From an uncultured Clostridia bacterium (lineage in GTDB: Bacteria; Bacillota; Clostridia; TANB77; CAG-465), in the NCBI GenBank assembly GCA_934149365.1, contig CAKPEI010000004.1:119174-183173 (forward strand): a DNA stretch of 64,000 nt. The letters run 5' to 3'. The notes beneath the pieces are model-generated. The model made no database searches. It was not told the DNA's origin and saw only the letters and a program-made list of their open reading frames with translations. The position numbers were made by a program, and so were the translations under genes. The first letter of the stretch is position 1, and each line of letters begins with the position of its first letter. This document shows positions 1-8,129 of the stretch, piece by piece.

Positions 1-2
1 AT

Positions 3-734
3 ATGAGTGCTATGAATAATATCCCAGATACAGTAAGTGGCAAAATATATGAAATAGGAATGGACTTTTTATCAACTATATCTAAATATATAACCAAGTT
101 TTTTAACAGTACCATTAATTTTATAATGTTCATACCAAATATTTTTATATATGCAGTAATAACGTTACTTGCTACATTATTCTTAGTTACAGACAGAAGA
201 AAGCTTTCCATGTATGTACATGATGTGTTTCCTAAAAAATTTGTAAGAAAAATAAATAATATATTTAAAGAAACAGTAACTTCAATATCACAATATCTAA
301 AAGCACAAGGTATAATGATGTGTATCACATTTATAGAGCTATTAATTGCTTTCTTTATTTTAAAGCAGGAATATCCATTTACGCTTGCCGTGGTCATTGC
401 TATTATAGATGCTCTACCTATATTAGGAGTGGGAAGTGTATTAATTCCATGGGGAATATATGTAGCTATAATGGGTAATATGAAATTAGCAATAGGATTA
501 CTAGTAACATATGCAATAATAATTGTAGCAAGGCAACTAATTGAACCAAGAATTGTAAGTAGTAATTTAGGGGTTCATCCATTTGTGACATTGATAACAA
601 TGTATATAGGTTTTAAATTATTTGGGTTATTTGGACTTATTGTAGGACCAATAGTTATGGTAGTATTTAAAAATGTTTTTTCACAACTTTTCGAACAAGG
701 ATATTTGAAAAATATGATTGTGTATAAAAAGTAG
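3..734 (+). CDS. AI-2E/YtvI-like membrane permease, 5' end cut by window
   Basis: The C-terminal part of a polytopic membrane protein of the AI-2E transporter (PerM/YtvI) family. Hydrophobic segments fall at about residues 38-62, 100-118, 124-150, 158-175 and 193-225. The stretch DALPILGVGSVLIPWG and the late motif LVVGPI-like (LIVGPIVMVVFK) are typical of the family. The reading frame is open to the window edge, so the first ATG at 3 is probably internal and the true start lies upstream. In endospore formers the paralogue YtvI is a sporulation membrane protein. Other sporulation genes in the window fit this but do not prove it; a general AI-2E family permease is the alternative. The substrate is unknown. 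The stop codon lies inside the hairpin that terminates the convergent gene. Confidence 0.75.
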   Translation: MSAMNNIPDTVSGKIYEIGMDFLSTISKYITKFFNSTINFIMFIPNIFIYAVITLLATLFLVTDRRKLSMYVHDVFPKKFVRKINNIFKETVTSISQYLKAQGIMMCITFIELLIAFFILKQEYPFTLAVVIAIIDALPILGVGSVLIPWGIYVAIMGNMKLAIGLLVTYAIIIVARQLIEPRIVSSNLGVHPFVTLITMYIGFKLFGLFGLIVGPIVMVVFKNVFSQLFEQGYLKNMIVYKK

Positions 735-775
735 CAGAGGCTTACTTTATTCATAACACTATAACCGCTGCTACT
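730..775 (-). terminator. Terminator of the DUF1980 gene
   Basis: An 8-bp stem (AGTAGCAG/CTGCTACT) with a long loop, followed on the minus strand by five T residues (725-729). It overlaps the stop codon of the convergent permease gene. Confidence 0.55.
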
Positions 776-784
776 CGAGTATAC

Positions 785-1282
785 TTAATAGCTAGAAGGA
801 GGCTCTACAAAAGTGTTTTCAGGAGCTGTAATTTTCTTAATTGTTTTTACTTTTATTATAGGCATATCAGTTTGGTAAAAACCTTTTTCTATAACTCCAG
901 TAACTTCAACCCATTCTGATTCTAAAAGTTCAGATGCTTCATCATAATTGCATAAAAAGCCAACGACTTTCTCATTCCCAGAGAGTATCATATTTCTTGC
1001 ACAAACAAAGTAGCTATCTTTAAAGTCTGGCATTGTAAATACGAAACCAGATATGCTAACAGTTTTACCAACGTTCTCATCAATGTGTTCATGAATATCT
1101 TTTAACATATTAGTAAAATTACTTTCAGTTATATTATAATCAAAGGTATCATTATAAATAGTTACATTGGAATTTTTTTTGTTAAATACTCCAAGTTCTA
1201 GACATATTGCTATAATTACAGCAATTATTGCAACAAAAATCATTACTTTTTTTATATTAAGTTTAAAATTACATACAAACAT
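785..1282 (-). CDS. Membrane-anchored DUF1980 (TIGR03943 C-terminal) domain protein
   Basis: A 165-residue protein with one N-terminal membrane segment (about residues 13-32) and an extracytoplasmic domain. Residues 55-160 resemble the C-terminal DUF1980 half of TIGR03943/YcgQ proteins: a region reading GKTVSISGFVF..PDF...YFVCARNMI, then VGFLCNY..A..L...EWVEVTGVIEKG, then a tail P.NTFVEP. Full-length family members carry an N-terminal permease-like half and act beside YcgR-type permeases, so this is a stand-alone version with its own anchor. The OB-like beta pattern suggests a binding role, but no function is established. It has its own terminator at 730-775 and is not in an operon. Confidence 0.6.
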   Translation of the reverse strand: MFVCNFKLNIKKVMIFVAIIAVIIAICLELGVFNKKNSNVTIYNDTFDYNITESNFTNMLKDIHEHIDENVGKTVSISGFVFTMPDFKDSYFVCARNMILSGNEKVVGFLCNYDEASELLESEWVEVTGVIEKGFYQTDMPIIKVKTIKKITAPENTFVEPPSSY

Positions 1283-1345
1283 ATCTCACCTCTAAATGTT
1301 ATTATTTACTAAATATTATGCAGGTAAAATTAATATATGCAAAAA

Positions 1346-1370
1346 AACAAGCCCTAAATTAGAGCTTGTT
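1346..1370 (-). terminator. Terminator of the 191-aa unknown gene
   Basis: A 9-10 bp stem around AAGCTCTAA/TTAGGGCTT, followed on the minus strand by seven T residues. Confidence 0.8.
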
Positions 1371-1378
1371 TCTTTCAA

Positions 1379-1954
1379 TTAATTGTAGTCTTCCTCCTCA
1401 TCATTACAATCTTCGCAATTGTATTTGTCAACAGGATCTTCGCACATGAATAATATTTGTGAGATGTCATAGTCTTTAACATATACAAGTGCTTTTTCCC
1501 AGTATGGATAATCTGCAAATTCTTTGCCCTCAATACTTTTTTTGCCGCGTTCTTCACCTTCAATAGTAAGACCTATGGTGTTCAACTCATTTAAAAAGTA
1601 TCTTATTTTTTCAGGATACCTTACAAGATCTTCTGGTGTAAGATTAGCATCAAGTAAAATGCACAAAGCACCATTGTAAATTTCCCAGTCAATACGATAT
1701 CGATACATAAAGCTGTAGGCAAAGTTGATTACTTCTGCAGTATGCTGAATGCCGAAAATATCTATGAGTTTTGGAGCAATAGCTTCTTTAGGTAAAATAC
1801 CATAATCATGGATTGCTACTTCACTTTCATGGTAGATTAAATCTACAGCTTCTTTCTCTGTTAAACCATAGCTCCGAAGACTGATCAAAGCCTGATTGAC
1901 ATTTCCAATGGTTACACCAATTACCAATGGGTTAGTGGATAATTCTTTACACAT
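1379..1954 (-). CDS. Unknown protein, 191 aa
   Basis: I do not recognise this gene with confidence. It encodes a soluble, mostly helical protein with an acidic Cys-containing tail (CEDCNDEEEDYN). It has a good ribosome site (AGGAGG about 8 nt before ATG). Residues 27-100 (GLTEKEAVDLI, then PKLIDIFG, then YRYRIDWEIYNGALCILLD) vaguely recall DUF6323-like clostridial proteins, but that is weak. It is transcribed divergently from the 331-aa gene at 2159, and both use codons (CGG, GCG, CCG) that neighbouring core genes avoid. The pair may therefore have been acquired together. One CGG arginine codon occurs in it (LRS, about residue 28). It ends at a strong terminator. Confidence 0.6.
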   Translation of the reverse strand: MCKELSTNPLVIGVTIGNVNQALISLRSYGLTEKEAVDLIYHESEVAIHDYGILPKEAIAPKLIDIFGIQHTAEVINFAYSFMYRYRIDWEIYNGALCILLDANLTPEDLVRYPEKIRYFLNELNTIGLTIEGEERGKKSIEGKEFADYPYWEKALVYVKDYDISQILFMCEDPVDKYNCEDCNDEEEDYN

Positions 1955-2041
1955 ATAAAATACCTCCTAATATAATTATATATAGATTTTTATGTCTTGT
2001 ACAGTTACATTATAGCATTAACAAAGAAAAAAGTCAACAAA

Positions 2042-2093
2042 GTATACATAATTTATATACATAATTGACAAATATTGCCTCAAATGTTATAAT
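2042..2093 (+). promoter_or_regulatory. Sigma-A promoter with upstream direct repeat
   Basis: TTGACA at 2065-2070, a 17-bp spacer, TATAAT at 2088-2093. Just upstream, TATACATAATT is repeated twice in direct orientation (about 2043-2064), which could be an operator in this divergent intergenic region. The repeat's regulatory role is inference. Confidence 0.75.
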
Positions 2094-2158
2094 ATTAATG
2101 TGTGTTATGAAAAAACGTGTTTATATAAATAATTTTGTGTAAAGGAGGATAAAGGGTA

Positions 2159-3154
2159 ATGAGTGGCATTATCACGAGAGAAGACGTTATTAAAGATAAA
2201 ATGATTGACATTAAAGAAGATAATTACTTAGTACAACTTTTTAAAGTAGCAGAAGAAGTAAACATAGGTGGTGAAATAGAATTACAAAATAATTTTACTT
2301 TTGCGGCTATGAGAATGGTTGAAGCAGCGCTTGAAGAGCGGAGCATGATAACCTTTGAGACTGTGAATAAGGGAATACAAAACGTATATTATGTTGTAGA
2401 ACTTTATTTGAAAGGGTTCAGTGATGATAAGCCGTATATGGGGCTTGAGGAATTTCTTTTGCTTGTAAAAGCGAATAAGGCAGATCAAATAATAGAAGAA
2501 GCGAAAAAAACATTTGAACTGCGGATAAACCGGTTAAAGAAAATAATAAGCAAGTCAAAAAAGAAAATTCCTTGGGGTGATATACATTATATGGGAACAA
2601 GAGAGCTCTTAGAGGAAATTGATAGTGATCTAAGATATTGTTTTAACTTTCCTACAACCCCGGCAAATCTCAGGAATTTTTATTTCGGAAGTTATCATGA
2701 TCTTTGCAAGCCGGTAATGATTACTAAACCAACAGGTATCATATCACTTGAAAAGGTAGTATACGGGCTTTACAGTGAACTTCGTATCTTGACTAAATTT
2801 GATAGAAAAGATATAGACTGGATATGTAGAAAATACATAGAAAGTATTCAGCTTGAAGTTCCGTTTAATTTGTTCGAGCGGGTGATTAACAACTACTTGT
2901 TTGCTACTTTGTATTCTGACGCTCCTGAAAAATTGCAGATATCTAAAATTGATGCAAGCCTTATAATTCGGGAGATAAAGATGGGAGCTTTAAATTCAGA
3001 GGAACTTATTAAAAACTTTATAGAAAGATATGAATTTAAAGATTACGAAATAGCATATTTGAAAAAATATGGCGCTCATCTTCAAAAAAGACTCGATAGT
3101 TTGAGGAAGAGCAATTACTTTGGCGAGTTATTTGTTATAACTAAGCCAAAGTAA
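2159..3154 (+). CDS. Unknown protein, 331 aa, foreign-looking codon use
   Basis: A soluble, helix-rich protein of unknown function. There is no signal peptide, no membrane segment, and no P-loop or obvious catalytic motif. AAAGGAGG lies about 10 nt before the ATG. The last 70 residues (ISKIDASLIIREIK, then LKKYGAHLQKRLDSL, then NYFGELFVI) are faintly reminiscent of DUF6179 proteins, which are neighbours of DUF6323 proteins in other clostridia; I give this little weight. It has about five CGG arginine codons plus GCG, CCG and CTC codons, unlike the strongly AT-biased core genes around it, which suggests transfer from a less AT-rich relative. It is driven by a consensus promoter at 2065-2093 and closed by the terminator at 3161-3197. 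Confidence 0.65.
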   Translation: MSGIITREDVIKDKMIDIKEDNYLVQLFKVAEEVNIGGEIELQNNFTFAAMRMVEAALEERSMITFETVNKGIQNVYYVVELYLKGFSDDKPYMGLEEFLLLVKANKADQIIEEAKKTFELRINRLKKIISKSKKKIPWGDIHYMGTRELLEEIDSDLRYCFNFPTTPANLRNFYFGSYHDLCKPVMITKPTGIISLEKVVYGLYSELRILTKFDRKDIDWICRKYIESIQLEVPFNLFERVINNYLFATLYSDAPEKLQISKIDASLIIREIKMGALNSEELIKNFIERYEFKDYEIAYLKKYGAHLQKRLDSLRKSNYFGELFVITKPK

Positions 3155-3160
3155 TTTAAG

Positions 3161-3197
3161 AAGACTAATAATTAAATATTATTGGTCTTTTTTTTTT
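3161..3197 (+). terminator. Terminator of the 331-aa gene
   Basis: A 12-bp stem AAGACTAATAAT/ATTATTGGTCTT followed by an unbroken run of T residues. Confidence 0.85.
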
Positions 3198-3270
3198 ATG
3201 CTATATATGATATAATACCGTAAGTATTTGCTATATTTGTATGTGGCAATAAATGGAGGTAAATATACAA

Positions 3271-6039
3271 ATGGGAATAATCGAAAAAATAATAGGAACG
3301 TACAGTAGTAGAGAAATAAAAAAGATACTACCATTAGTAGATAAAATAGAAGCTTTAGATGAAACTATGCAAAAGCTTTCTGATGCAGAATTAAAGGCAA
3401 AAACAGATGAGTTTAAGAAAAGACTTGCAAATGGTGAAACTTTAGATGACATATTAGTTGAAGCTTTTGCTGTTGTTCGTGAAGCAGCATATAGAGTTCT
3501 TAATATGAAACACTTTAGGGTGCAGCTTATTGGTGGAATAATATTACATCAAGGAAGAATTGCTGAAATGAAAACAGGTGAGGGAAAAACTTTAGTTGCA
3601 ACTTTACCTGTGTATCTTAATGCACTTACAGGTAAAGGGGTTCATGTTGTAACTGTAAATGATTACTTGGCATCTCGTGATAGCGTTTGGATGGGAAAAG
3701 TGTATAAATTTTTAGGGTTAACAGTAGGACTAGTTGTTCCATCCATGTCTCCTAAAGATAAGAAAAAAGCATATGCCTCTGATGTAATTTATGCAACAAA
3801 TAATGAACTTGGTTTTGACTATTTAAGAGACAATATGTGTATGTCAAAAGAAGATATGGTTCAAAGAGAGCTTAATTATGCAATAGTAGACGAAATAGAT
3901 AGTATATTGATAGACGAAGCCAGAACTCCACTTATAATATCTGGTATGGGAGACAAATCTACTGATTTATATGAAAAAGCAAACAAGTTAGTAAAGAAAA
4001 TGACACCAAGAGTAATTGTTGAGGGCAATGATAAGGAATTTGATGATGATAATGAGAAGTATGACTATGTAGTAGACTTAAAAGCTAAAAGTGTATCCTT
4101 AACAGAAAAAGGTACTAAAAAATGTGAAGAGTTCTTTGGAATTGGAGAACTATCTGATATGGATAATATGGAAATATCTCATCATATAAACCAAGCATTA
4201 AAAGCATATGGAATTATGAAAAAAGATATTGATTATATAGAAAAAGATGGTGAAATACTTATAGTTGATGAGTTTACTGGACGTATAATGGAAGGTAGAA
4301 GATATAGTGATGGACTTCACCAAGCTATAGAAGCAAAAGAAGGAGTGAAAATAGCAAGAGAATCAAAAACACTTGCTACGATAACATTCCAAAATTTCTT
4401 CAGGTTATATTCTAAGTTGTCTGGTATGACAGGTACAGCTAAAACAGAAGAAACAGAATTTAAAGGCATATATGGACTTGACGTTATAGAAATTCCAACA
4501 AACAGAGAAACAATAAGAATAGATAGAAATGATGTAGTGTATAAAACTGAAAGAGGAAAGTATAACGCAATAGTAGAAGACGTAAAGGAAAGCTATGAAA
4601 AAGGACAACCAGTTCTAGTTGGTACAGTATCAATAGAAAAATCTGAAATACTAAGTAAAATGCTAGATAAGGAAAGAATTCCACATAAAGTTTTAAATGC
4701 AAAATATCATGAAAAAGAAGCTGAGATAGTAGCACAAGCTGGTAAGTATAAAACAGTTACAATAGCAACTAACATGGCCGGAAGAGGAACAGATATTTTA
4801 CTTGGAGGAAACGCTGAATTCTTAGCAAAAAGGAAATTGCTAGGAAAAGGTATAGATCCAGAAAAAATAGAATTTGCATCTGGTTATGCTAATACTGATG
4901 ACGAAGAGCTATTACAAATAAGGAAAGAGTATAAAGAGTTAGAGAGTGAATTTAAAAAAGAAATAGATGAAGATAAGAAAAAAGTAATTGCTGCTGGTGG
5001 TCTTAAAATAATTGGTAGTGAAAGACATGAATCAAGAAGAATTGATAACCAGTTAAGAGGTAGATCTGGAAGACAGGGGGATCCTGGTGAAAGCCGTTTC
5101 TACATTTCACTTGAAGATGATCTTATGAAATTGTTCGGGGGAGATACAGTAGCTACTGTTGCAAATACAATGCAACTTCCAGAAGATATGCCAATTGAGA
5201 TGGGTATTCTAACAAGAGCTATAAGAACTGCTCAAAAAAGAGTAGAAGGTAGAAACTATAGTATAAGAAAAAGTGTGCTTGAATATGACGATGTTATGAA
5301 CAAACAAAGAGATGTAATATATAAACAGAGAAAACAAATTTTAGATGATGAGTCTGTAGAAAATGATATTATGAAAATAACTAAGGCTCAGATAAATAAA
5401 ATTGTAGCTGAGCATATGGCACATGTAAGACATTCAAGTGAAATTGATATGGAAACGTTTGCACTTGCACTATATAACTTATTTGGAAAAGAGCAATTGG
5501 TTACGTTAGAAGATGTTGAAAATGTGGATATGAACGAAACATTTGAGACAATATTTGCAAAAGTAAAAGACATATATCAAGATAGAATAAAAGAATTTGA
5601 GGAAAAAGGTGCAATAGAAGCGTACAGGAAGATAGAGAAATACATATTACTAAAAACTGTAGATGAAAAATGGATGAATCACATTGATGATATGGCACAT
5701 TTAAAAGAAGGAATTCATTTAAGAGCATATGGTCAAAGTAGTCCAGTAGATGCATACAAAATAGAGGGCTTTGATTTGTTTGAAGAAATGAATGAAGCTA
5801 TACAAGAAGATGTTTTGAAAGCAGTATTTACAGTTAAGTTTAATAGATCTGATGTACCTGTTAAAGAAAATGTAATTGATGCAAACTATGAGAAGCAAAG
5901 TGTATCAGCATTTTCTGATAATAATTCTACTCCAGCTCCAAAAGAACCAATTAGAGTTGCAAAGAAAGTTGGAAAAAATGAACTTTGCCCATGTGGTTCA
6001 GGGAAAAAATATAAATATTGTTGCGGCAAGGAGCAATAG
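3271..6039 (+). CDS. secA: Preprotein translocase ATPase SecA
   Basis: SecA is the ATP-driven motor that pushes unfolded preproteins through SecYEG. The 922-residue product has the expected order. It begins with NBD1 carrying Walker A (MKTGEGKTLVATLP, about residues 103-116) and the DEIDSILIDEARTPLIISG DEAD region. The preprotein-binding domain and NBD2 (GTVSIEKSE, MAGRGTDILLGG, GRSGRQGDPGESRFYISLEDDL) follow, then the helical scaffold, and finally the zinc motif CPCGSGKKYKYCCG. An upstream ATG at 3253 overlaps the GGAGG site (3255-3259). The ATG at 3271, 11 nt after it, gives the family-typical N terminus MGIIEKIIG. In many Firmicutes secA is followed by prfB; here an accessory block follows instead. 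Full length, no oddities. Confidence 0.97.
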   Translation: MGIIEKIIGTYSSREIKKILPLVDKIEALDETMQKLSDAELKAKTDEFKKRLANGETLDDILVEAFAVVREAAYRVLNMKHFRVQLIGGIILHQGRIAEMKTGEGKTLVATLPVYLNALTGKGVHVVTVNDYLASRDSVWMGKVYKFLGLTVGLVVPSMSPKDKKKAYASDVIYATNNELGFDYLRDNMCMSKEDMVQRELNYAIVDEIDSILIDEARTPLIISGMGDKSTDLYEKANKLVKKMTPRVIVEGNDKEFDDDNEKYDYVVDLKAKSVSLTEKGTKKCEEFFGIGELSDMDNMEISHHINQALKAYGIMKKDIDYIEKDGEILIVDEFTGRIMEGRRYSDGLHQAIEAKEGVKIARESKTLATITFQNFFRLYSKLSGMTGTAKTEETEFKGIYGLDVIEIPTNRETIRIDRNDVVYKTERGKYNAIVEDVKESYEKGQPVLVGTVSIEKSEILSKMLDKERIPHKVLNAKYHEKEAEIVAQAGKYKTVTIATNMAGRGTDILLGGNAEFLAKRKLLGKGIDPEKIEFASGYANTDDEELLQIRKEYKELESEFKKEIDEDKKKVIAAGGLKIIGSERHESRRIDNQLRGRSGRQGDPGESRFYISLEDDLMKLFGGDTVATVANTMQLPEDMPIEMGILTRAIRTAQKRVEGRNYSIRKSVLEYDDVMNKQRDVIYKQRKQILDDESVENDIMKITKAQINKIVAEHMAHVRHSSEIDMETFALALYNLFGKEQLVTLEDVENVDMNETFETIFAKVKDIYQDRIKEFEEKGAIEAYRKIEKYILLKTVDEKWMNHIDDMAHLKEGIHLRAYGQSSPVDAYKIEGFDLFEEMNEAIQEDVLKAVFTVKFNRSDVPVKENVIDANYEKQSVSAFSDNNSTPAPKEPIRVAKKVGKNELCPCGSGKKYKYCCGKEQ

Positions 6040-6088
6040 TACAAAAAAGTTAAGAGCGTAACAACTAATAGTTAGATTGAAATAAAAT

Positions 6089-6124
6089 AAAGGTGTGAAC
6101 ATTTATATTGTGTTGGCACCTTTT
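6089..6124 (+). terminator. secA terminator
   Basis: A 13-position stem AAAGGTGTGAACA/TGTTGGCACCTTT with one mismatch, followed by a short T run. Confidence 0.75.
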
Positions 6125-6151
6125 AAACTCTAATAGAATGGAGGTATAACA

Positions 6152-7162
6152 ATGGAAGAAAATAACAATAATATTGTAATTTATCAAACTGATGATGGAA
6201 CGACAAAAATAGCTGTAAAACTAGAAGATGAAACAGTATGGTTATCACAACAACAGATGGCTTACTTATATGATACGACTAAACAAAATATAAGTTTGCA
6301 TATTAAAAATATCTTTGATGAAGAAGAATTAGACATAAATTCAACTGTCAAGGAATTCTTGACAGTTCAAAAAGAAGGAAATCGAAAAGTTGAAAGAAAA
6401 GTTAAATATTACAATTTAGATATGATTATATCTTTAGGATATAGAATAAAATCAAAAGTTGCTACTAATTTTAGAAGATGGGCGACTGAAAGATTAAAAG
6501 AATATATGATTAAAGGCTTCACTATGGATGATGAAAGACTTAAAGGTAACGGTGGCGGTAATTATTGGAAAGAATTGCTTGCTAGAATTAAAGATATAAG
6601 GTCATCTGAAAAGGTATTATATAGACAAGTTCTTGATTTGTATGCGACTGCTGTAGATTATAATCCTAAAGACAGTAAATCAATTGAATTTTTTAAAATT
6701 GTTCAAAATAAACTTCATTATGCTGTCCATGGACATACAGCACCTGAAGTAATATATGAAAGGGCAAATTCTGATAAACCTTTTATGGGATTAACTACTT
6801 TTAAAGGTGATTTGCCAGTAATGAGTGATGTTATAATTGCTAAAAATTATTTAACAGAAGAAGAATTAAAAATTTTAAATAATTTAGTATCTGGATATTT
6901 TGATTTTGCTGAAATACAAGCAATTAGACATAATCCAATGCATATGGATGATTATATTAAGCAACTGGATACAATCCTTTCTAGTACTGGAGAAAAGCTA
7001 CTTGTTGGTGCAGGTGCAATTAGTCATAATAAAGCAATAGAAAAAGCAAAAGATGAATATAAGAAATATCAAGTAAAAACAATAAGTCCGGTGGAAAAAG
7101 AGTATTTAGAAACTTTAAAAGCAATAAGTAGTAAAATTGATGATAAAGCAAAGAGTGAATAG
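6152..7162 (+). CDS. RhuM family protein
   Basis: A 336-residue member of the RhuM ('virulence protein RhuM') family: N-terminal strand region NIVIYQTDDGTTKIAVKLEDETVWLS followed by a helix-turn-helix-like segment (QQQMAYLYDTTKQNISLHIKNIF), the conserved YYNLDMIISLGYRI, then a helical C-terminal half ending in a Fic/Doc-like stretch (YFDFAEIQAIRHNPMHMDDY). The molecular function of the family is not established; members occur in islands and phages, and DNA binding is likely from the N-terminal domain. GGAGG lies 9 nt before the ATG. The gene carries a perfect inverted repeat at 6343-6367 (see findings). It is the first gene of an accessory block between secA and the TlpA-like gene. Confidence 0.85.
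   Translation: MEENNNNIVIYQTDDGTTKIAVKLEDETVWLSQQQMAYLYDTTKQNISLHIKNIFDEEELDINSTVKEFLTVQKEGNRKVERKVKYYNLDMIISLGYRIKSKVATNFRRWATERLKEYMIKGFTMDDERLKGNGGGNYWKELLARIKDIRSSEKVLYRQVLDLYATAVDYNPKDSKSIEFFKIVQNKLHYAVHGHTAPEVIYERANSDKPFMGLTTFKGDLPVMSDVIIAKNYLTEEELKILNNLVSGYFDFAEIQAIRHNPMHMDDYIKQLDTILSSTGEKLLVGAGAISHNKAIEKAKDEYKKYQVKTISPVEKEYLETLKAISSKIDDKAKSE
6343..6367. repeat. Perfect intragenic inverted repeat in the RhuM gene
   Basis: Arms AACTGTCAAG and CTTGACAGTT (10 bp) around a 5-base loop, lying in codons about 64-72 (residues STVKEFLTV). It could form an mRNA hairpin or a protein-binding palindrome. Confidence 0.8.
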
Positions 7163-7192
7163 AGTGTATCATGTAGGTATACTCTATTTTTA
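7161..7192 (+). terminator. Probable terminator of the RhuM gene
   Basis: An imperfect hairpin (AGAGTGTAT ... ATACTCT) followed by ATTTTTAT just after the stop codon. About 20 nt further on, an isolated ribosome site (AAGGAGAG) precedes ATG ATG TAA, possibly the remnant of a lost gene. Confidence 0.5.
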
Positions 7193-7368
7193 TATGTATA
7201 TCAATGATAAGGAGAGTGATAAAATGATGTAAATAAAACTAGGGTAGATTCAACATGCCTAATAAGGGAAATTTACTTTTTATGTAATGTGTGATATAAT
7301 GTGACAAAATAAATAAGGAAACTTGTACTTATTAATACAAGTAATAAAAAATGAAAGGCGGAAATGAT

Positions 7369-8001
7369 ATGGAAAAAGAGAGAAGAGTAGTAGAATATTA
7401 TGTTTTGTGTAATAAACTTAAAAATCTTATACGAACGGGATGGAAAGATTGGAATGTCAAAAGAGAAAGATTAGAAAGCGTTGCAGAACATATATATGGC
7501 ACTCAAATGCTTGCAATTGCTATGAAATCAGAATATGAATATGACATAGATATAATGAAAGTTGTATTTATGTTAGCAGTTCACGAACTTGAAGAAACTT
7601 GCATAGGTGATTTGACACAGTTTCAAATATCAAAAGAAGAAAAAGATAAATTGGGACATGAAGCAGTTACTAAAGTTTTAAGTAAGTTAATTGACGGAGA
7701 GCAAATATATAAAATAATTGAAGAATTTGATGAAAGAAAAACTAAGGAAGCATTATTTGCACACTTTGTTGATAAGCTTGAATGTGATTTGCAGAGTAAG
7801 TTATACGATGAAGAAAATTGTGTTGATTTGAATAAGCAGCAGAATAATAAAACATATTATGATGCTGATGTTCAAAGATTACTTAAAGAAGGCGGAAGCT
7901 GGTCTGATATGTGGTTAAAGTTTGGAAGACAAAAATATAACTATGATCAAAATTTTGAGGCTGTTTCTAAGTATGCACAAACTCATAAACTGTTAAAATA
8001 A
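7369..8001 (+). CDS. HD-domain hydrolase (YfbR-like)
   Basis: A 210-residue HD-superfamily protein. Metal-binding candidates are H42 of VAEHIYGTQ, the HE of LAVHELEET and a distal D in HFVDKLECDLQSK. This H...HE...D layout matches HD_3/YfbR-type nucleotidases, which hydrolyse deoxynucleoside monophosphates. The variant H-E pair in place of H-D makes the substrate uncertain. The ATG at 7369 is preferred over 7351, because AAAGGCGG overlaps the earlier one and is correctly spaced for 7369. The inverted repeat ACTTGTA/TACAAGT at about 7321-7342 lies in the leader. A TTTACT-17-TATAAT-type promoter precedes it at about 7275-7305. The role within this accessory block is unknown. Confidence 0.75.
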   Translation: MEKERRVVEYYVLCNKLKNLIRTGWKDWNVKRERLESVAEHIYGTQMLAIAMKSEYEYDIDIMKVVFMLAVHELEETCIGDLTQFQISKEEKDKLGHEAVTKVLSKLIDGEQIYKIIEEFDERKTKEALFAHFVDKLECDLQSKLYDEENCVDLNKQQNNKTYYDADVQRLLKEGGSWSDMWLKFGRQKYNYDQNFEAVSKYAQTHKLLK

Positions 8002-8007
8002 AATAAT

Positions 8008-8032
8008 AAAGCTCCTATTAATTTAGGAGCTT
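8008..8032 (+). terminator. Terminator of the HD gene, copy 1 of a repeated hairpin
   Basis: A 9-bp stem AAGCTCCTA/TAGGAGCTT. An almost identical block, including the preceding AAAATAATAA, recurs at 8976-9010. Confidence 0.7.
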
Positions 8033-8077
8033 GGATTTTATTAATATTAATTTTTTGATAAAAGAAAAGAATATATC

Positions 8078-8106
8078 TTGACAAATCAAACAAATGTTTG
8101 TATAAT
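8078..8106 (+). promoter_or_regulatory. Sigma-A promoter with operator-like palindrome for the Bro-N gene
   Basis: TTGACA at 8078-8083, a 17-bp spacer, TATAAT at 8101-8106. The spacer holds the perfect inverted repeat CAAACA-AA-TGTTTG (8087-8100), well placed for a repressor that occludes RNA polymerase. Autoregulation by the Bro-N product is inference. Confidence 0.8.
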
Positions 8107-8129
8107 ATTTTACATCGTAGGAGGTGCCT

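Noticed and set aside
4405..4735. Open frames on the minus strand within secA
   Set aside because: Opposite-strand shadows of a well-conserved gene, with low-complexity Phe/Leu/Ser/Tyr-rich products and no ribosome sites. The same applies to minus-strand frames inside nrdD, glyA, topA, spoIIE and leuS.
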